Under the pieces are notes generated by a model. It worked only from the letters and a program-made list of their open reading frames with translations. It was not told the DNA's origin and did not search any database. 14,425 nt of DNA from Thermoplasmata archaeon (GTDB lineage: Archaea; Thermoplasmatota; Thermoplasmata; Thermoplasmatales; Thermoplasmataceae): contig JAKAAI010000043.1 of the NCBI GenBank assembly GCA_021797055.1, forward strand, positions 1-14,425, read 5' to 3'. The number at the start of each line of letters is the position of its first letter. The first letter of the stretch is position 1. Made by a program: the position numbers and the translations under genes. Positions 1-6,517 of the stretch are shown here, one piece after another.

Positions 1-28
1 CCTTGAGTTCTACCATCTTATCACTCAT
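1..28 (-). CDS. Possible start of a leftward gene, cut by the window edge
   Basis: On the minus strand an ATG at 28-26 opens a reading frame that stays open to the left edge, giving only nine codons (MSDKMVELK). The bases just upstream read ggatgaa before the ATG, a passable ribosome-binding site. The frame is too short to name a product. It fits a gene divergent from the flavoprotein at 222, but chance cannot be excluded. Confidence 0.3.
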
Positions 29-221
29 TTCATCCGATCATATAGAAATGATCGTCCTTGGGTCGCAATCATAATAAGTATATGTTCTTTTTGTCTCGAT
101 TGATTTCGTTAAGCGCCAGGCCAAACTAAAGATAAGAATCCTGCTTCGCCGTTGAAATTTTAGTCATTATTCATTTCGCCGTGGATAACGCTTAAAAGAG
201 CCTTCTACATACTGAAGGATA
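29..221. other. Divergent intergenic region upstream of the flavoprotein gene
   Basis: No open frame of note lies here. Visible structures are a 6-bp inverted repeat with a 6-nt loop (gatcat at 36-41, atgatc at 48-53), a direct repeat ttcgccgt at 145-152 and 175-182 (30-bp period, about three helical turns), and an inverted pair ttaagcg (109-115) / cgcttaa (189-195). The right copy of this last pair is part of the TATA box for the gene at 222. The left copy could be a minus-strand TATA box, but it lies about 80 nt from the possible leftward start. Confidence 0.4.
189..200 (+). promoter_or_regulatory. TATA box of the flavoprotein gene
   Basis: The element cgcttaaaagag has its A/T core (cttaaaag, 191-198) centred about 27 nt before the ATG at 222. 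In archaea this spacing puts the transcription start at or next to the start codon, so the mRNA is probably leaderless. The same geometry recurs at most first genes in this window. Confidence 0.55.
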
Positions 222-1268
222 ATGAGTTCAGGCGAACATTATGATGCTGTTATATTAGGAGCGGGCACAAGTGGTCTTGCTGCTGGATCGGCACTTGAAA
301 AAGCGGGTAAAAATTACATCATAATAGATGCAAAGGAGGAGATTGGAAAACCTGTCAGGTCAACAGGGGCAGTCTCGGCGGAATGGGTGAACCGCATTGG
401 TATGCCAAAAGATCCTAGCATCCTCTGTTCAGACATAAAGAGGATAAAGTTCGCTACAGATCTCGGTAGAAGCGTAAAACTGAGATATGACAATTCGGTT
501 GGCTACGTATATGATTTTGAGAAATATGAAAAATTCCTGGCCCATAAATTCTCGGGTAAATTGAACGTTCAGATGCGTACGAAGGTCCTGGAAATTTCAG
601 ATAATTCTGTTCAGACGGATAATGGCACATTTTCTGCTGATTATATAGTTATGGCGCTTGGCCCGCAATCAAGATTTGGCAAGAAGCTGGATAAACAAAA
701 TGTTCTTGTTGCATATGAGGAGATCCGAAAGGCACCGAAGAGGGATGATTTTGACATGATACTATGGTTTACTGATATGGCTCCCGGCGGTTATGTCTGG
801 GATTTCCCGAATGACAATAACAGCCGCAAGATCGGTGTTTGCTATTACCCTGATCCTTCTAAAAAGCCAAAGGATGTGCTGGCGGCATTTACTGAAAAAT
901 ATCCAGAGATAGGAGGGGAAATGGAGGAAACCATGGCGCATCAGATTCCGCTGGGAAGACCGGATGACGTTGTCGTTTCAGGGAACAGGGCATATGTCGG
1001 TGACATGGTAAACGCTGTTCTTAACACAACTGCTGGTGGTCTGCAGGGAGCATTCTGGAGCGGCCTGGAGGCTGGAAGGGCAATAGCGGGCGGTGACCTG
1101 TCGCTTTACCAGCAGAAGTGGGATCAGGAGATAAAACCCTGGCTGATGAGGCATCACAATATACATAGATTCATGCATAAAAACGGTGTCAGATCGATAA
1201 ACAGGCTTATGCTCTATTCAAAGTTTATGACAAAGAGCAGGAAAAAGAAAGTCTTTGCGGGCCTTTAA
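222..1268 (+). CDS. Geranylgeranyl reductase family FAD-dependent oxidoreductase
   Basis: This 348-residue flavoprotein has an N-terminal Rossmann FAD motif GAGTSG (residues 13-18) with an acidic D36 at the end of the second strand. It carries the family signature YVWDFP (191-196) and a second FAD-contact motif beginning VGD (259-261) with the Gly-rich AGGLQG (271-276). These mark the geranylgeranyl reductase/UbiH-like family, which in archaea saturates the isoprenoid chains of membrane ether lipids or of quinones. Two things set it apart from the archaeal lipid enzymes: it is shorter (they are near 400 residues), and the segment after the FAD fold reads PVRSTGAVS where they have a conserved cysteine. 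It is therefore more likely a divergent paralogue than the main digeranylgeranylglycerophospholipid reductase, and its substrate is unknown. It ends one base before the stop of the convergent regulator gene. Confidence 0.8.
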   Translation: MSSGEHYDAVILGAGTSGLAAGSALEKAGKNYIIIDAKEEIGKPVRSTGAVSAEWVNRIGMPKDPSILCSDIKRIKFATDLGRSVKLRYDNSVGYVYDFEKYEKFLAHKFSGKLNVQMRTKVLEISDNSVQTDNGTFSADYIVMALGPQSRFGKKLDKQNVLVAYEEIRKAPKRDDFDMILWFTDMAPGGYVWDFPNDNNSRKIGVCYYPDPSKKPKDVLAAFTEKYPEIGGEMEETMAHQIPLGRPDDVVVSGNRAYVGDMVNAVLNTTAGGLQGAFWSGLEAGRAIAGGDLSLYQQKWDQEIKPWLMRHHNIHRFMHKNGVRSINRLMLYSKFMTKSRKKKVFAGL

Positions 1269-1269
1269 T

Positions 1270-1662
1270 TCAATTTTCAGGCACCATGAGTTTAAGGAAT
1301 TTTCCTGAGTCGCAGTCCGGAGGTGACCCTGAAATGTTTTCATTCTTTGATATCCATTTTAGAAGGCTCGCAAGGGAGGAATTGAGCTCTCTGCCGCTTT
1401 GAGTAAGCGAATATTCTACCTTAATGGGTGTTTCATTGTAAACATGCCTTTCAAGGATGCCTTTCGCTGATAGATGACTCAGCAGAGAAGAAAGCGTGGA
1501 TGGAGATATGCCTTTCAGGGATCTATATATATTATTGAACCTCATGACACGTTTTTCTCCAATCATTGCAATTAGAAGTATGGCCCATTTCCTGCCAATC
1601 AGATCGATTAAACCATCAAATGAACATTCGCAATATAGATTACCTTTTTCCTCCAATGCCAC
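1270..1662 (-). CDS. HxlR-family winged-helix transcriptional regulator (probable ars operon regulator)
   Basis: This 130-residue protein matches the HxlR/MarR-like winged-helix family along its length: LIGRKWAILLI (21-31), RFNNIYRSLKGIS (41-53), the recognition-helix region STLSSLLSHL (55-64), the wing ERHVYNETPIKVEYSLT (71-87), and a final dimerisation helix ending in LLKWI. The start is GTG at 1662; the only nearby ATG, at 1672, is in another frame. A TATA-like element centred about 25 nt upstream fits a leaderless transcript. HxlR proteins often sense oxidants or electrophiles through an N-terminal cysteine. Here there are three cysteines: C11 and C13 (CEC) and C117 near the C-terminus. 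The gene is divergent from the rdx-arsC-arsB operon across 57 bp containing an inverted repeat, and no ArsR-type gene is seen in the window. A role as a thiol- or arsenite-responsive repressor of that operon is inference. Confidence 0.87.
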   Translation of the reverse strand: MALEEKGNLYCECSFDGLIDLIGRKWAILLIAMIGEKRVMRFNNIYRSLKGISPSTLSSLLSHLSAKGILERHVYNETPIKVEYSLTQSGRELNSSLASLLKWISKNENISGSPPDCDSGKFLKLMVPEN

Positions 1663-1670
1663 TATTGTGC

Positions 1671-1699
1671 ATCGAAGTTACTGATTTAAGTGCTTCGAT
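1671..1699. promoter_or_regulatory. Putative HxlR operator: inverted repeat around a shared TATA-like element
   Basis: The perfect 7-bp arms atcgaag (1671-1677) and cttcgat (1693-1699) are separated by 15 bp, so their centres are 22 bp apart, about two helical turns on one DNA face. Between them lies the near-symmetrical A/T element tgatttaagt (1682-1691). It sits about 25 nt before the regulator's GTG on one strand and about 33 nt before the operon's ATG on the other. A dimeric regulator bound here would cover both promoters, giving repression and autoregulation. Binding by the adjacent HxlR protein is inferred from position. Confidence 0.55.
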
Positions 1700-1719
1700 T
1701 TATGTAGTGTCCTGAGAGA

Positions 1720-1959
1720 ATGACAACATACAAATTTGAATTCTGTGTTAACTGCTATGCGGATAAGGCTCTGAAGGATGCAAGAGACGTTCTACTGGAA
1801 AACGCACATTCAGAAGATGTGGAGATTGTGTTGAAGCTAGGAAGACCCGGCTCTTACAGCATATCAAAGGACGGCGCACCTTTCCTTCCGGAATCGAATA
1901 AAAGAGTTAAAAACGATGACGAAGATAATACCTGCTGTTCAGTGCTGTTGATAAAATAG
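1720..1959 (+). CDS. Rdx (SelW/SelT/SelH-like) thioredoxin-fold redox protein
   Basis: This 79-residue protein resembles the Rdx family of selenoprotein-W-like redox proteins: a short beta strand leading into a CXXC motif (C9-V-N-C12), a helix (ALKDARDVLLENA), then strands in VEIVLKLGRPGSYSISKDGAPFL (34-56), equivalent to the V-L-P-x-x-G-x-F-x-V-x-x-D-G region of that family. Both motif cysteines are ordinary TGT and TGC codons, so this is not a selenoprotein here. Rdx proteins are thought to act as thiol oxidoreductases, with poorly known partners. An acidic linker (NDDEDN) leads to a vicinal CC pair (C72-C73) in a hydrophobic tail, which is unusual for the family and could bind a soft metal such as arsenite. 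It is the first gene of the ars operon and lies 10 nt before arsC. Family assignment is from motif pattern only. Confidence 0.72.
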   Translation: MTTYKFEFCVNCYADKALKDARDVLLENAHSEDVEIVLKLGRPGSYSISKDGAPFLPESNKRVKNDDEDNTCCSVLLIK

Positions 1960-1969
1960 GCTTAATATT

Positions 1970-2374
1970 ATGAAATACCTTTTTGTCTGCATTGAAAATG
2001 CTGGGAGAAGCCAGGCTGCAGAGGCTTTTGCTAAATCGATGGGTCTGGATGCCATGAGCGCCGGTACCATTCCTGCGAAAGAGGTAAATCCAGTTATCAG
2101 AAGGTTGCTTGAAGCAAGGGGAATTGTGGCAGAAAATATGCATCCAAAGCTTCTCGATATGGATATGATCGGCTGGGCCGATTTCGTCGTCACGATGGGT
2201 TGTTCGATAGAATCCGTATGTCCCGCTGTCATCATCGACAGGATGAATGTCAAGAAGATTGCCTGGAATATTGAAGATCCAAAGGGAAAGAGCGAAAGAG
2301 AGGTAGCAAGGATCCTTGATGAAATTGAGGAAAAGGTAAAATCGCTCAAACTGTCGATGCAATCAGAAGAATGA
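1970..2374 (+). CDS. arsC: Arsenate reductase, low-molecular-weight phosphatase fold (thioredoxin-coupled type)
   Basis: This 134-residue protein would reduce arsenate to arsenite in the cytoplasm, for export by ArsB. The N-terminal P-loop is C7-I-E-N-A-G-R13-S, the CX5R anion loop of the LMW protein tyrosine phosphatase fold, and is followed by QAAE as in ArsC (family QMAE). The general acid is D103 in the segment AWNIEDPKGK, matching the HWGFDDPAGK-type motif of the S. aureus plasmid pI258 enzyme. Two further cysteines, C78 and C84 (MGCSIESVCP), sit where the resolving cysteines C82 and C89 of that enzyme lie, but with five residues between them instead of six. All three cysteines of the disulfide-relay mechanism are thus present. 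The electron donor may be thioredoxin or the adjacent Rdx protein (inference). It lies 4 nt upstream of arsB. Confidence 0.88.
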   Translation: MKYLFVCIENAGRSQAAEAFAKSMGLDAMSAGTIPAKEVNPVIRRLLEARGIVAENMHPKLLDMDMIGWADFVVTMGCSIESVCPAVIIDRMNVKKIAWNIEDPKGKSEREVARILDEIEEKVKSLKLSMQSEE

Positions 2375-2378
2375 AAGA

Positions 2379-3656
2379 ATGGCGGTCCTGTTCCTTCTCT
2401 CTATTCTTATTTTTGCAATTACGCTTGCCGCTGTCCTCTATAACCCATGGAGACTGGGTATTGGTGTATGGGCAGTCATTGGAGCTGCCGCAGGTATACT
2501 GTCAGGCGTGACAAGTCTTTCAGATATTGGAATAGTATGGAACATCGTTGGGAATGCCACGCTAACCTTTGTTTCAATAATTATTATAACACTGATATTT
2601 GATGAAGCGGGCTATTTTGAATTTATTGCCCTGAAACTCTCCTCAAGATTCGGAGAGAGCAGCTTCAGGGCCTTTGTAATATTTCTCCTTCTGGACGCGG
2701 TTGTTGGTGCGCTCTTCGCGAACGACGGGGCTGCGCTGGTGATGACACCGGTTATCATATCGTTCCTCAAGAAGAGCGGCCTTGGGAAGAAAGCATGGAT
2801 GGCATTCATTATGTCTGTTGGCTTCGTGGCTGATTCCTCAAGCCTGCCTCTTGTGACCAGTAACCTTGTGAACATAGTGAGCGCAACGTATTTCTCAATT
2901 TCATACACCACCTATTTCCTGCATATGGTTCTTCCGTACGTAGTATCTGTATTTGCAAGCATTGGCGTCTTGATACTCATTTACAGAAAGGACATCAGAG
3001 GAAGATTAAACAGGGAGATCATTGAAGATCCGCGTTCTGTGGTAAATGACAGGCTCATTTTCATGCTTGCATCTCCTGTTATAATCATAATGATTGTTGC
3101 GTATTCAGTAACAGGTTTCTACGGCATTCAGGTGGCATATGTAGCCGTTCCGAGCATGATCGCCTTACTGCTTCTTTATTCACACAGGCATTTTGCAAAC
3201 TCAAAGAAGATACTCAAGGAAGCTCCATGGCAGGTTGTTTTCTTTTCACTCGGTATGTATCTGATAGTCTTTGGAATGTCCCAGGCCGGACTGCAGTCAA
3301 TACTGACCGGTGTTATCACATATCTTCACCGACTAGGTGGGCTGTCCGGCACTGTACTGCCTGGCTATCTCTTTGCGACGATGGCGGCATTCATGAATAA
3401 CATGCCATCTGTTATGCTTGGAAGCATTGCGATTGCACATACATCTTACAATTCTTCGTTGATCTATGCCAATGTTATAGGTAACGACATCGGCCCTAAA
3501 TTTACGCCGATAGGTTCACTGGCAACCCTTCTCTGGATATATTCTGTAAAAAGAAAGAGTGGAATAGTAATAAATGCTCGATATTATATGAAGATCGGCC
3601 TTATATCCGCCCTGCCAGTGCTCACAGTCACTTTAGCTGTACTAATGCTTGTTTGA
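2379..3656 (+). CDS. arsB: Arsenite efflux permease ArsB
   Basis: This 425-residue polytopic membrane protein is nearly the same length as E. coli ArsB (429) and matches its landmark motifs: VVWNIVGNAT-type segment (here GIVWNIVGNAT), FANDGAALVMTPV, SLPLVTSNLVNIVSA, APWQVVFFSLGMYL, MNNMPSVMLG and YANVIGNDIGPKFTPIGSLA. About 10-12 hydrophobic segments are visible with short basic loops such as YRKDIRGR. It would extrude As(OH)3 or antimonite using the proton motive force, alone or with an ArsA ATPase; no arsA is in the window. The only cysteine of the E. coli protein, C369, is replaced by N369 and this protein has no cysteines at all. That residue is known not to be essential in E. coli ArsB. 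The start ATG has gaaaga immediately before it as a weak ribosome-binding site. The last 15 bp overlap the 3' end of nth on the other strand. Confidence 0.95.
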   Translation: MAVLFLLSILIFAITLAAVLYNPWRLGIGVWAVIGAAAGILSGVTSLSDIGIVWNIVGNATLTFVSIIIITLIFDEAGYFEFIALKLSSRFGESSFRAFVIFLLLDAVVGALFANDGAALVMTPVIISFLKKSGLGKKAWMAFIMSVGFVADSSSLPLVTSNLVNIVSATYFSISYTTYFLHMVLPYVVSVFASIGVLILIYRKDIRGRLNREIIEDPRSVVNDRLIFMLASPVIIIMIVAYSVTGFYGIQVAYVAVPSMIALLLLYSHRHFANSKKILKEAPWQVVFFSLGMYLIVFGMSQAGLQSILTGVITYLHRLGGLSGTVLPGYLFATMAAFMNNMPSVMLGSIAIAHTSYNSSLIYANVIGNDIGPKFTPIGSLATLLWIYSVKRKSGIVINARYYMKIGLISALPVLTVTLAVLMLV

Positions 3657-4313
3657 ATCCTGTTTCAATGTTTTATTATGATTTTTCCTGTAAAAATTAC
3701 AAAATTCCGTTATATTACAGATATCGCACTTCGGATTTATTGGCCTGCATATCTTCTTTCCAAATTCCACCATGACAGGATTGAAGCCCAGCCATAGCTT
3801 CTTTGGAATGATTCTCATCAGGTCAGATTCCACGTCATCCGGTCTCTTCCCGGATGAAAGGCCAATCCTTCTTGATATCCTGAAAACATGGGTGTCAACC
3901 GCTATAGCCGGAATTCCCATCGAATCTGCGAGAACAACATTGGCGGTTTTCCTTCCTACACCAGGAATTTTCATCAAATCATCAGCATTAACTGGAACAT
4001 TTCCACCGTAATGTTCCTTGATGATCCTTGCAGCCTGTATCACCCTTTCAGCCTTGACCTTGTAAAACCCAACCTTGTTGATCAGGCGCTCCACGTCTTC
4101 CTGCTTAGCACTTGATAGACCGTTTGGATCTTTGTACCGCTCAAACAGCCTTCTTGCAGCCGGATCAGTTACCTCATCCTTTGTTCTGTGTGACAGGATA
4201 GTTGTGATGAGGACCCAGAATGGATCATGAAATTCAAAGTGATGCGGTGGCGCTTTTTCTTTGATCCTCTCGTATATTATTTCTATATTCTCCTTCAGGA
4301 TCCGGCTTGGCAT
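3642..4313 (-). CDS. nth: Endonuclease III, DNA glycosylase/AP lyase
   Basis: This 223-residue protein removes oxidised pyrimidines from DNA and nicks the abasic site. The helix-hairpin-helix reads KIPGVGRKTANVVL (115-128), with the catalytic lysine K122, followed by the catalytic aspartate D140 in AVDTHVFRISRRIG. An early LSHRTKDE segment (40-47) corresponds to the LS-x-R/Q-T-x-D region of Nth. The C-terminal cysteines C189, C196, C199 and C205 have the canonical C-X6-C-X2-C-X5-C spacing for the [4Fe-4S] cluster. A short Lys/Asn-rich tail follows. Its ATG comes directly after the kbl stop codon with no gap, so it is probably translated from a shared kbl-nth mRNA. The 3' end overlaps arsB by 15 bp on the other strand. 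Confidence 0.93.
   Translation of the reverse strand: MPSRILKENIEIIYERIKEKAPPHHFEFHDPFWVLITTILSHRTKDEVTDPAARRLFERYKDPNGLSSAKQEDVERLINKVGFYKVKAERVIQAARIIKEHYGGNVPVNADDLMKIPGVGRKTANVVLADSMGIPAIAVDTHVFRISRRIGLSSGKRPDDVESDLMRIIPKKLWLGFNPVMVEFGKKICRPINPKCDICNITEFCNFYRKNHNKTLKQDSNKH
3657..3692 (+). terminator. Possible T-rich transcription terminator of the ars operon
   Basis: Directly after the arsB stop the plus strand contains several T runs (tgtttc, gttttatt, gattttt) within about 35 nt, with no hairpin. Archaeal RNA polymerase terminates on such T tracts. They lie inside the 3' end of the opposing nth gene, because the two genes overlap. The call is tentative, since they also encode Lys/Asn-rich nth codons. 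Confidence 0.3.
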
Positions 4314-5495
4314 CTAAATCAGGCCTATCTTCCTGGCTGCCTTTTCGAATGCCTCCACTGTTTCTAGTATGTCATGTTCGCTGTGCAGTGCAGAAGGCAT
4401 CAACCTGATCCTTGCAGCTCCAAGTGCCACAGTCGGGTACACTATCGGAGAGGCAAAGATATGATGTTCTTCGTAAATTATCCTGCTTATTTCAAGCGCA
4501 TCAGATTCCTTTCCTATCATGACAGGGGTGATAGGCGTCTTGCTGTTCCCTGTATTGAGGCCGATCTTTGAAAGTTCTGTCTTGAGAAGCGAGGAATTAT
4601 GCCAGAGCTTCTTGAGGAGCGAATCATCGCGTTCCAGTATCTGTATTGCTTTCAGGACAGCACCAACTTCTGGCGCATCAAGAGCACTGCTGAATAGGAA
4701 GGGCCTTGCCCTCTGTTTCATAAGAAGCATAAGATCTGAATCTCCGGCTACAAAACCACCCATGGCTCCTATCGCTTTTGAAAAAGTGCCCATCTCTATG
4801 TCAACCTTTCCAGCAAGGTGAAAATGATCAACAATACCACGCCCGTGATCGCCAAGGACGCCTTCTCCGTGTGCATCATCCACATATGTCATTGCATCAA
4901 ATTCCTCACCCAGCTTTACTATCTCCGGAAGGGGCGTTATGTCTCCGTCCATGCTGAAAACGCCATCGGAGATTATTAAAGCCTTTTTACCTTCCTTTCT
5001 GTGCTCAGATAGCTGCTTTCTGAGATCCTCCATGTTTAAGTGCTTGTATACGACCCTCTTTGCCCCGGACAGTCTCACGCCATCTATAATACTGGCATGG
5101 TTGAGTTCTTCACTGAAAACTATGTCGTCCTTGCCAGCGAGTACGGGGATAGCAGCGAGGTTTGCCAGAAGGCCGCCCTGAAAAACGACGGATGAGGACA
5201 TATGCTTGAATGCCGCAACCTTTTTCTCGAGTTCCTCGTGCAACAGCATCGTGCCTGCAATTGAGCGTACCGCGCCGGCACCAACACCATACTTCTCAAT
5301 TGCATCAATCGCTGCCTTCCTGATTTCACTGTTTCCTGCAAGACCGAGATAGTTGTTTGAACACATATTGATGTAATCTTTCCCGCCTATGCTGACATGA
5401 GCCCCCTGTGGTGTCTCTATTGTCCTTATCGGAACAAGCCGGCCTGCCTTCCTTAGGTTTTCAAGTTCCTCGTTTACCCATGTTTTAGATTTCAT
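4314..5495 (-). CDS. kbl: Glycine C-acetyltransferase (2-amino-3-ketobutyrate CoA ligase)
   Basis: This 393-residue PLP enzyme of the alpha-oxoamine synthase family has the length of E. coli Kbl (398). Visible motifs are SNNYLGL (46-52), the PLP-stacking histidine H133 in NHAS, the cofactor-binding DDAHGEG (206-212; D207, H209) and the Schiff-base lysine K240 in GTFSKAIGAMGGF. It cleaves 2-amino-3-oxobutyrate with CoA to glycine and acetyl-CoA in the cytoplasm. The family also contains BioF and serine palmitoyltransferase, which are hard to tell apart by motif alone. The divergent threonine dehydrogenase, which makes the Kbl substrate, settles the assignment in favour of Kbl. A TATA-like element about 27 nt upstream of the ATG supports this start. 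nth follows immediately downstream. Confidence 0.9.
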   Translation of the reverse strand: MKSKTWVNEELENLRKAGRLVPIRTIETPQGAHVSIGGKDYINMCSNNYLGLAGNSEIRKAAIDAIEKYGVGAGAVRSIAGTMLLHEELEKKVAAFKHMSSSVVFQGGLLANLAAIPVLAGKDDIVFSEELNHASIIDGVRLSGAKRVVYKHLNMEDLRKQLSEHRKEGKKALIISDGVFSMDGDITPLPEIVKLGEEFDAMTYVDDAHGEGVLGDHGRGIVDHFHLAGKVDIEMGTFSKAIGAMGGFVAGDSDLMLLMKQRARPFLFSSALDAPEVGAVLKAIQILERDDSLLKKLWHNSSLLKTELSKIGLNTGNSKTPITPVMIGKESDALEISRIIYEEHHIFASPIVYPTVALGAARIRLMPSALHSEHDILETVEAFEKAARKIGLI

Positions 5496-5576
5496 GCTTA
5501 CTATAAGGAATCGCTATAAGATTAACTTAACCCTGATATCTGACAAGTAATATATCTGAACTTTGCATTTCCCTGC
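5496..5576. promoter_or_regulatory. Divergent kbl/tdh promoter region with two direct repeats
   Basis: The 81-bp gap holds a plus-strand TATA box taatatat (5548-5555), centred about 25 nt before the tdh ATG, and a minus-strand A/T element (ttaagttaat, 5530-5521), centred about 27 nt before the kbl ATG. Two direct repeats are visible: ctataag at 5501-5507 and 5514-5520 (13-bp period) and atatctga at 5536-5543 and 5552-5559 (16-bp period). The second repeat overlaps the tdh TATA box, so it could bind a regulator that co-ordinates both genes. Confidence 0.5.
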
Positions 5577-6515
5577 ATGAGTAAAGTCCTGGTAACTGGT
5601 GCTTTTGGCCAGGTTGGTTCCGATCTATTGAAAGCACTGATCATCAAGCACGGAAAAGACTCGGTTATTGCAACGGATATTTCAGATCCACCATCCTTTT
5701 TCAAGGAATTACATTCGGAAAAACTTGATGTTAGAAAACCGGAGATGCTAAAGAAGATCCTCCTGGAAGAGGACGTTAAGAGAATATATCATCTCGCATC
5801 TATCCTGTCTGCCTCAGGGGAAAAGAATCCCTTTTTGGCTTTTGATGTCAATATAAAGGGAACTTATGATCTCCTGAGAGTCTGCTCTGAAATTGAAGGC
5901 ATCTCTGTCATGATTCCAAGCAGCATAGCAGTATACGGAACTGATTCGCCCAAGAACAACGTTTCAACCAAAGCACCAACAAGACCAGGGACAATGTATG
6001 GAATATCCAAGGTGACTGGCGAGCTCCTCGGTATGTATTTTTACAAAAAATTTGGTCTGGACGTCAGGGGATTAAGATTCCCGGGATTAATCAGCTATGA
6101 GACTCAACCAACTGCAGGAACAACAGATTATTCAGTTGACATGTTTATTCATGCCGTCAAAGGGCTGAAATATAGCTGCTATCTTAGAGCGGACACGATG
6201 TTGCCTATGATGTATATGCCGGATGCGATTAAATCCATGATTAATTTATCCGAAGCTGATCCTTCCAGGCTTATAAGAAGAATTGACTACAATGTTTCTG
6301 CCTTCAGTTTTACACCGTCGCAACTATATTCTGCAATAAGGAAGATAATACCTGGTTTCACAATGGATTATAAGGTTGATTCCCGCCAGGAAATAGCTGA
6401 TTCTTGGCCTGCCAGCCTTGATGTTTCCGATGCAGTTCAGGAGTGGGATTTCAGGCCTGAATACTCGATGGAATCCATGGTTGCTGACATGATCATGAAT
6501 TTAAGGAAGGATTAG
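5577..6515 (+). CDS. tdh: L-threonine 3-dehydrogenase, SDR (NAD-dependent epimerase-like) type
   Basis: This 312-residue short-chain dehydrogenase oxidises L-threonine to 2-amino-3-oxobutyrate with NAD+. The dinucleotide motif GAFGQVG (8-14) is followed by D34 at the end of strand 2, the extended-SDR segment HLASILSASGEKNP (72-85), a serine pair S115/S116, and the catalytic Y141-G-I-S-K145. The sequence RPGTMYGISK around the catalytic pair and the FPGLIS segment after it are typical of the short-chain threonine dehydrogenases known from Thermoplasma and Flavobacterium, unlike the zinc-dependent E. coli type. It is divergent from kbl, giving the complete threonine-to-glycine route. The MqnA-like gene begins 2 nt after its stop. 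The start is supported by a TATA box about 25 nt upstream; the transcript is probably leaderless. Confidence 0.92.
   Translation: MSKVLVTGAFGQVGSDLLKALIIKHGKDSVIATDISDPPSFFKELHSEKLDVRKPEMLKKILLEEDVKRIYHLASILSASGEKNPFLAFDVNIKGTYDLLRVCSEIEGISVMIPSSIAVYGTDSPKNNVSTKAPTRPGTMYGISKVTGELLGMYFYKKFGLDVRGLRFPGLISYETQPTAGTTDYSVDMFIHAVKGLKYSCYLRADTMLPMMYMPDAIKSMINLSEADPSRLIRRIDYNVSAFSFTPSQLYSAIRKIIPGFTMDYKVDSRQEIADSWPASLDVSDAVQEWDFRPEYSMESMVADMIMNLRKD
6505..6510 (+). promoter_or_regulatory. Shine-Dalgarno site of the MqnA-like gene
   Basis: The sequence ggaagg lies 7 nt upstream of the ATG at 6518, inside the last codons of tdh. It is the clearest ribosome-binding site in the window and belongs to an operon-internal gene. 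It contrasts with the apparently leaderless first genes. Confidence 0.55.
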
Positions 6516-6517
6516 AG

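Noticed and set aside
36..53. Hairpin gatcat-N6-atgatc as a terminator or riboswitch
   Set aside because: The stem is only 6 bp and A/T-rich, with no T tract or conserved aptamer pattern; kept only as a note in the intergenic entry.
1744..1755. Selenocysteine in the Rdx protein
   Set aside because: The CXXC cysteines are encoded by TGT and TGC; there is no in-frame TGA in the gene.
1907..2362. Long minus-strand open frames opposite arsC (and similar ones opposite guaB, kbl and the kinase gene)
   Set aside because: They lie opposite well-recognised genes, have no family resemblance and no promoter or ribosome-binding site, so they are shadow frames.
3483..3485. Loss of the single E. coli ArsB cysteine (C369 to N369) as a sign of inactivity
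   Set aside because: That cysteine is known to be dispensable for transport in E. coli, and all other ArsB motifs are intact.
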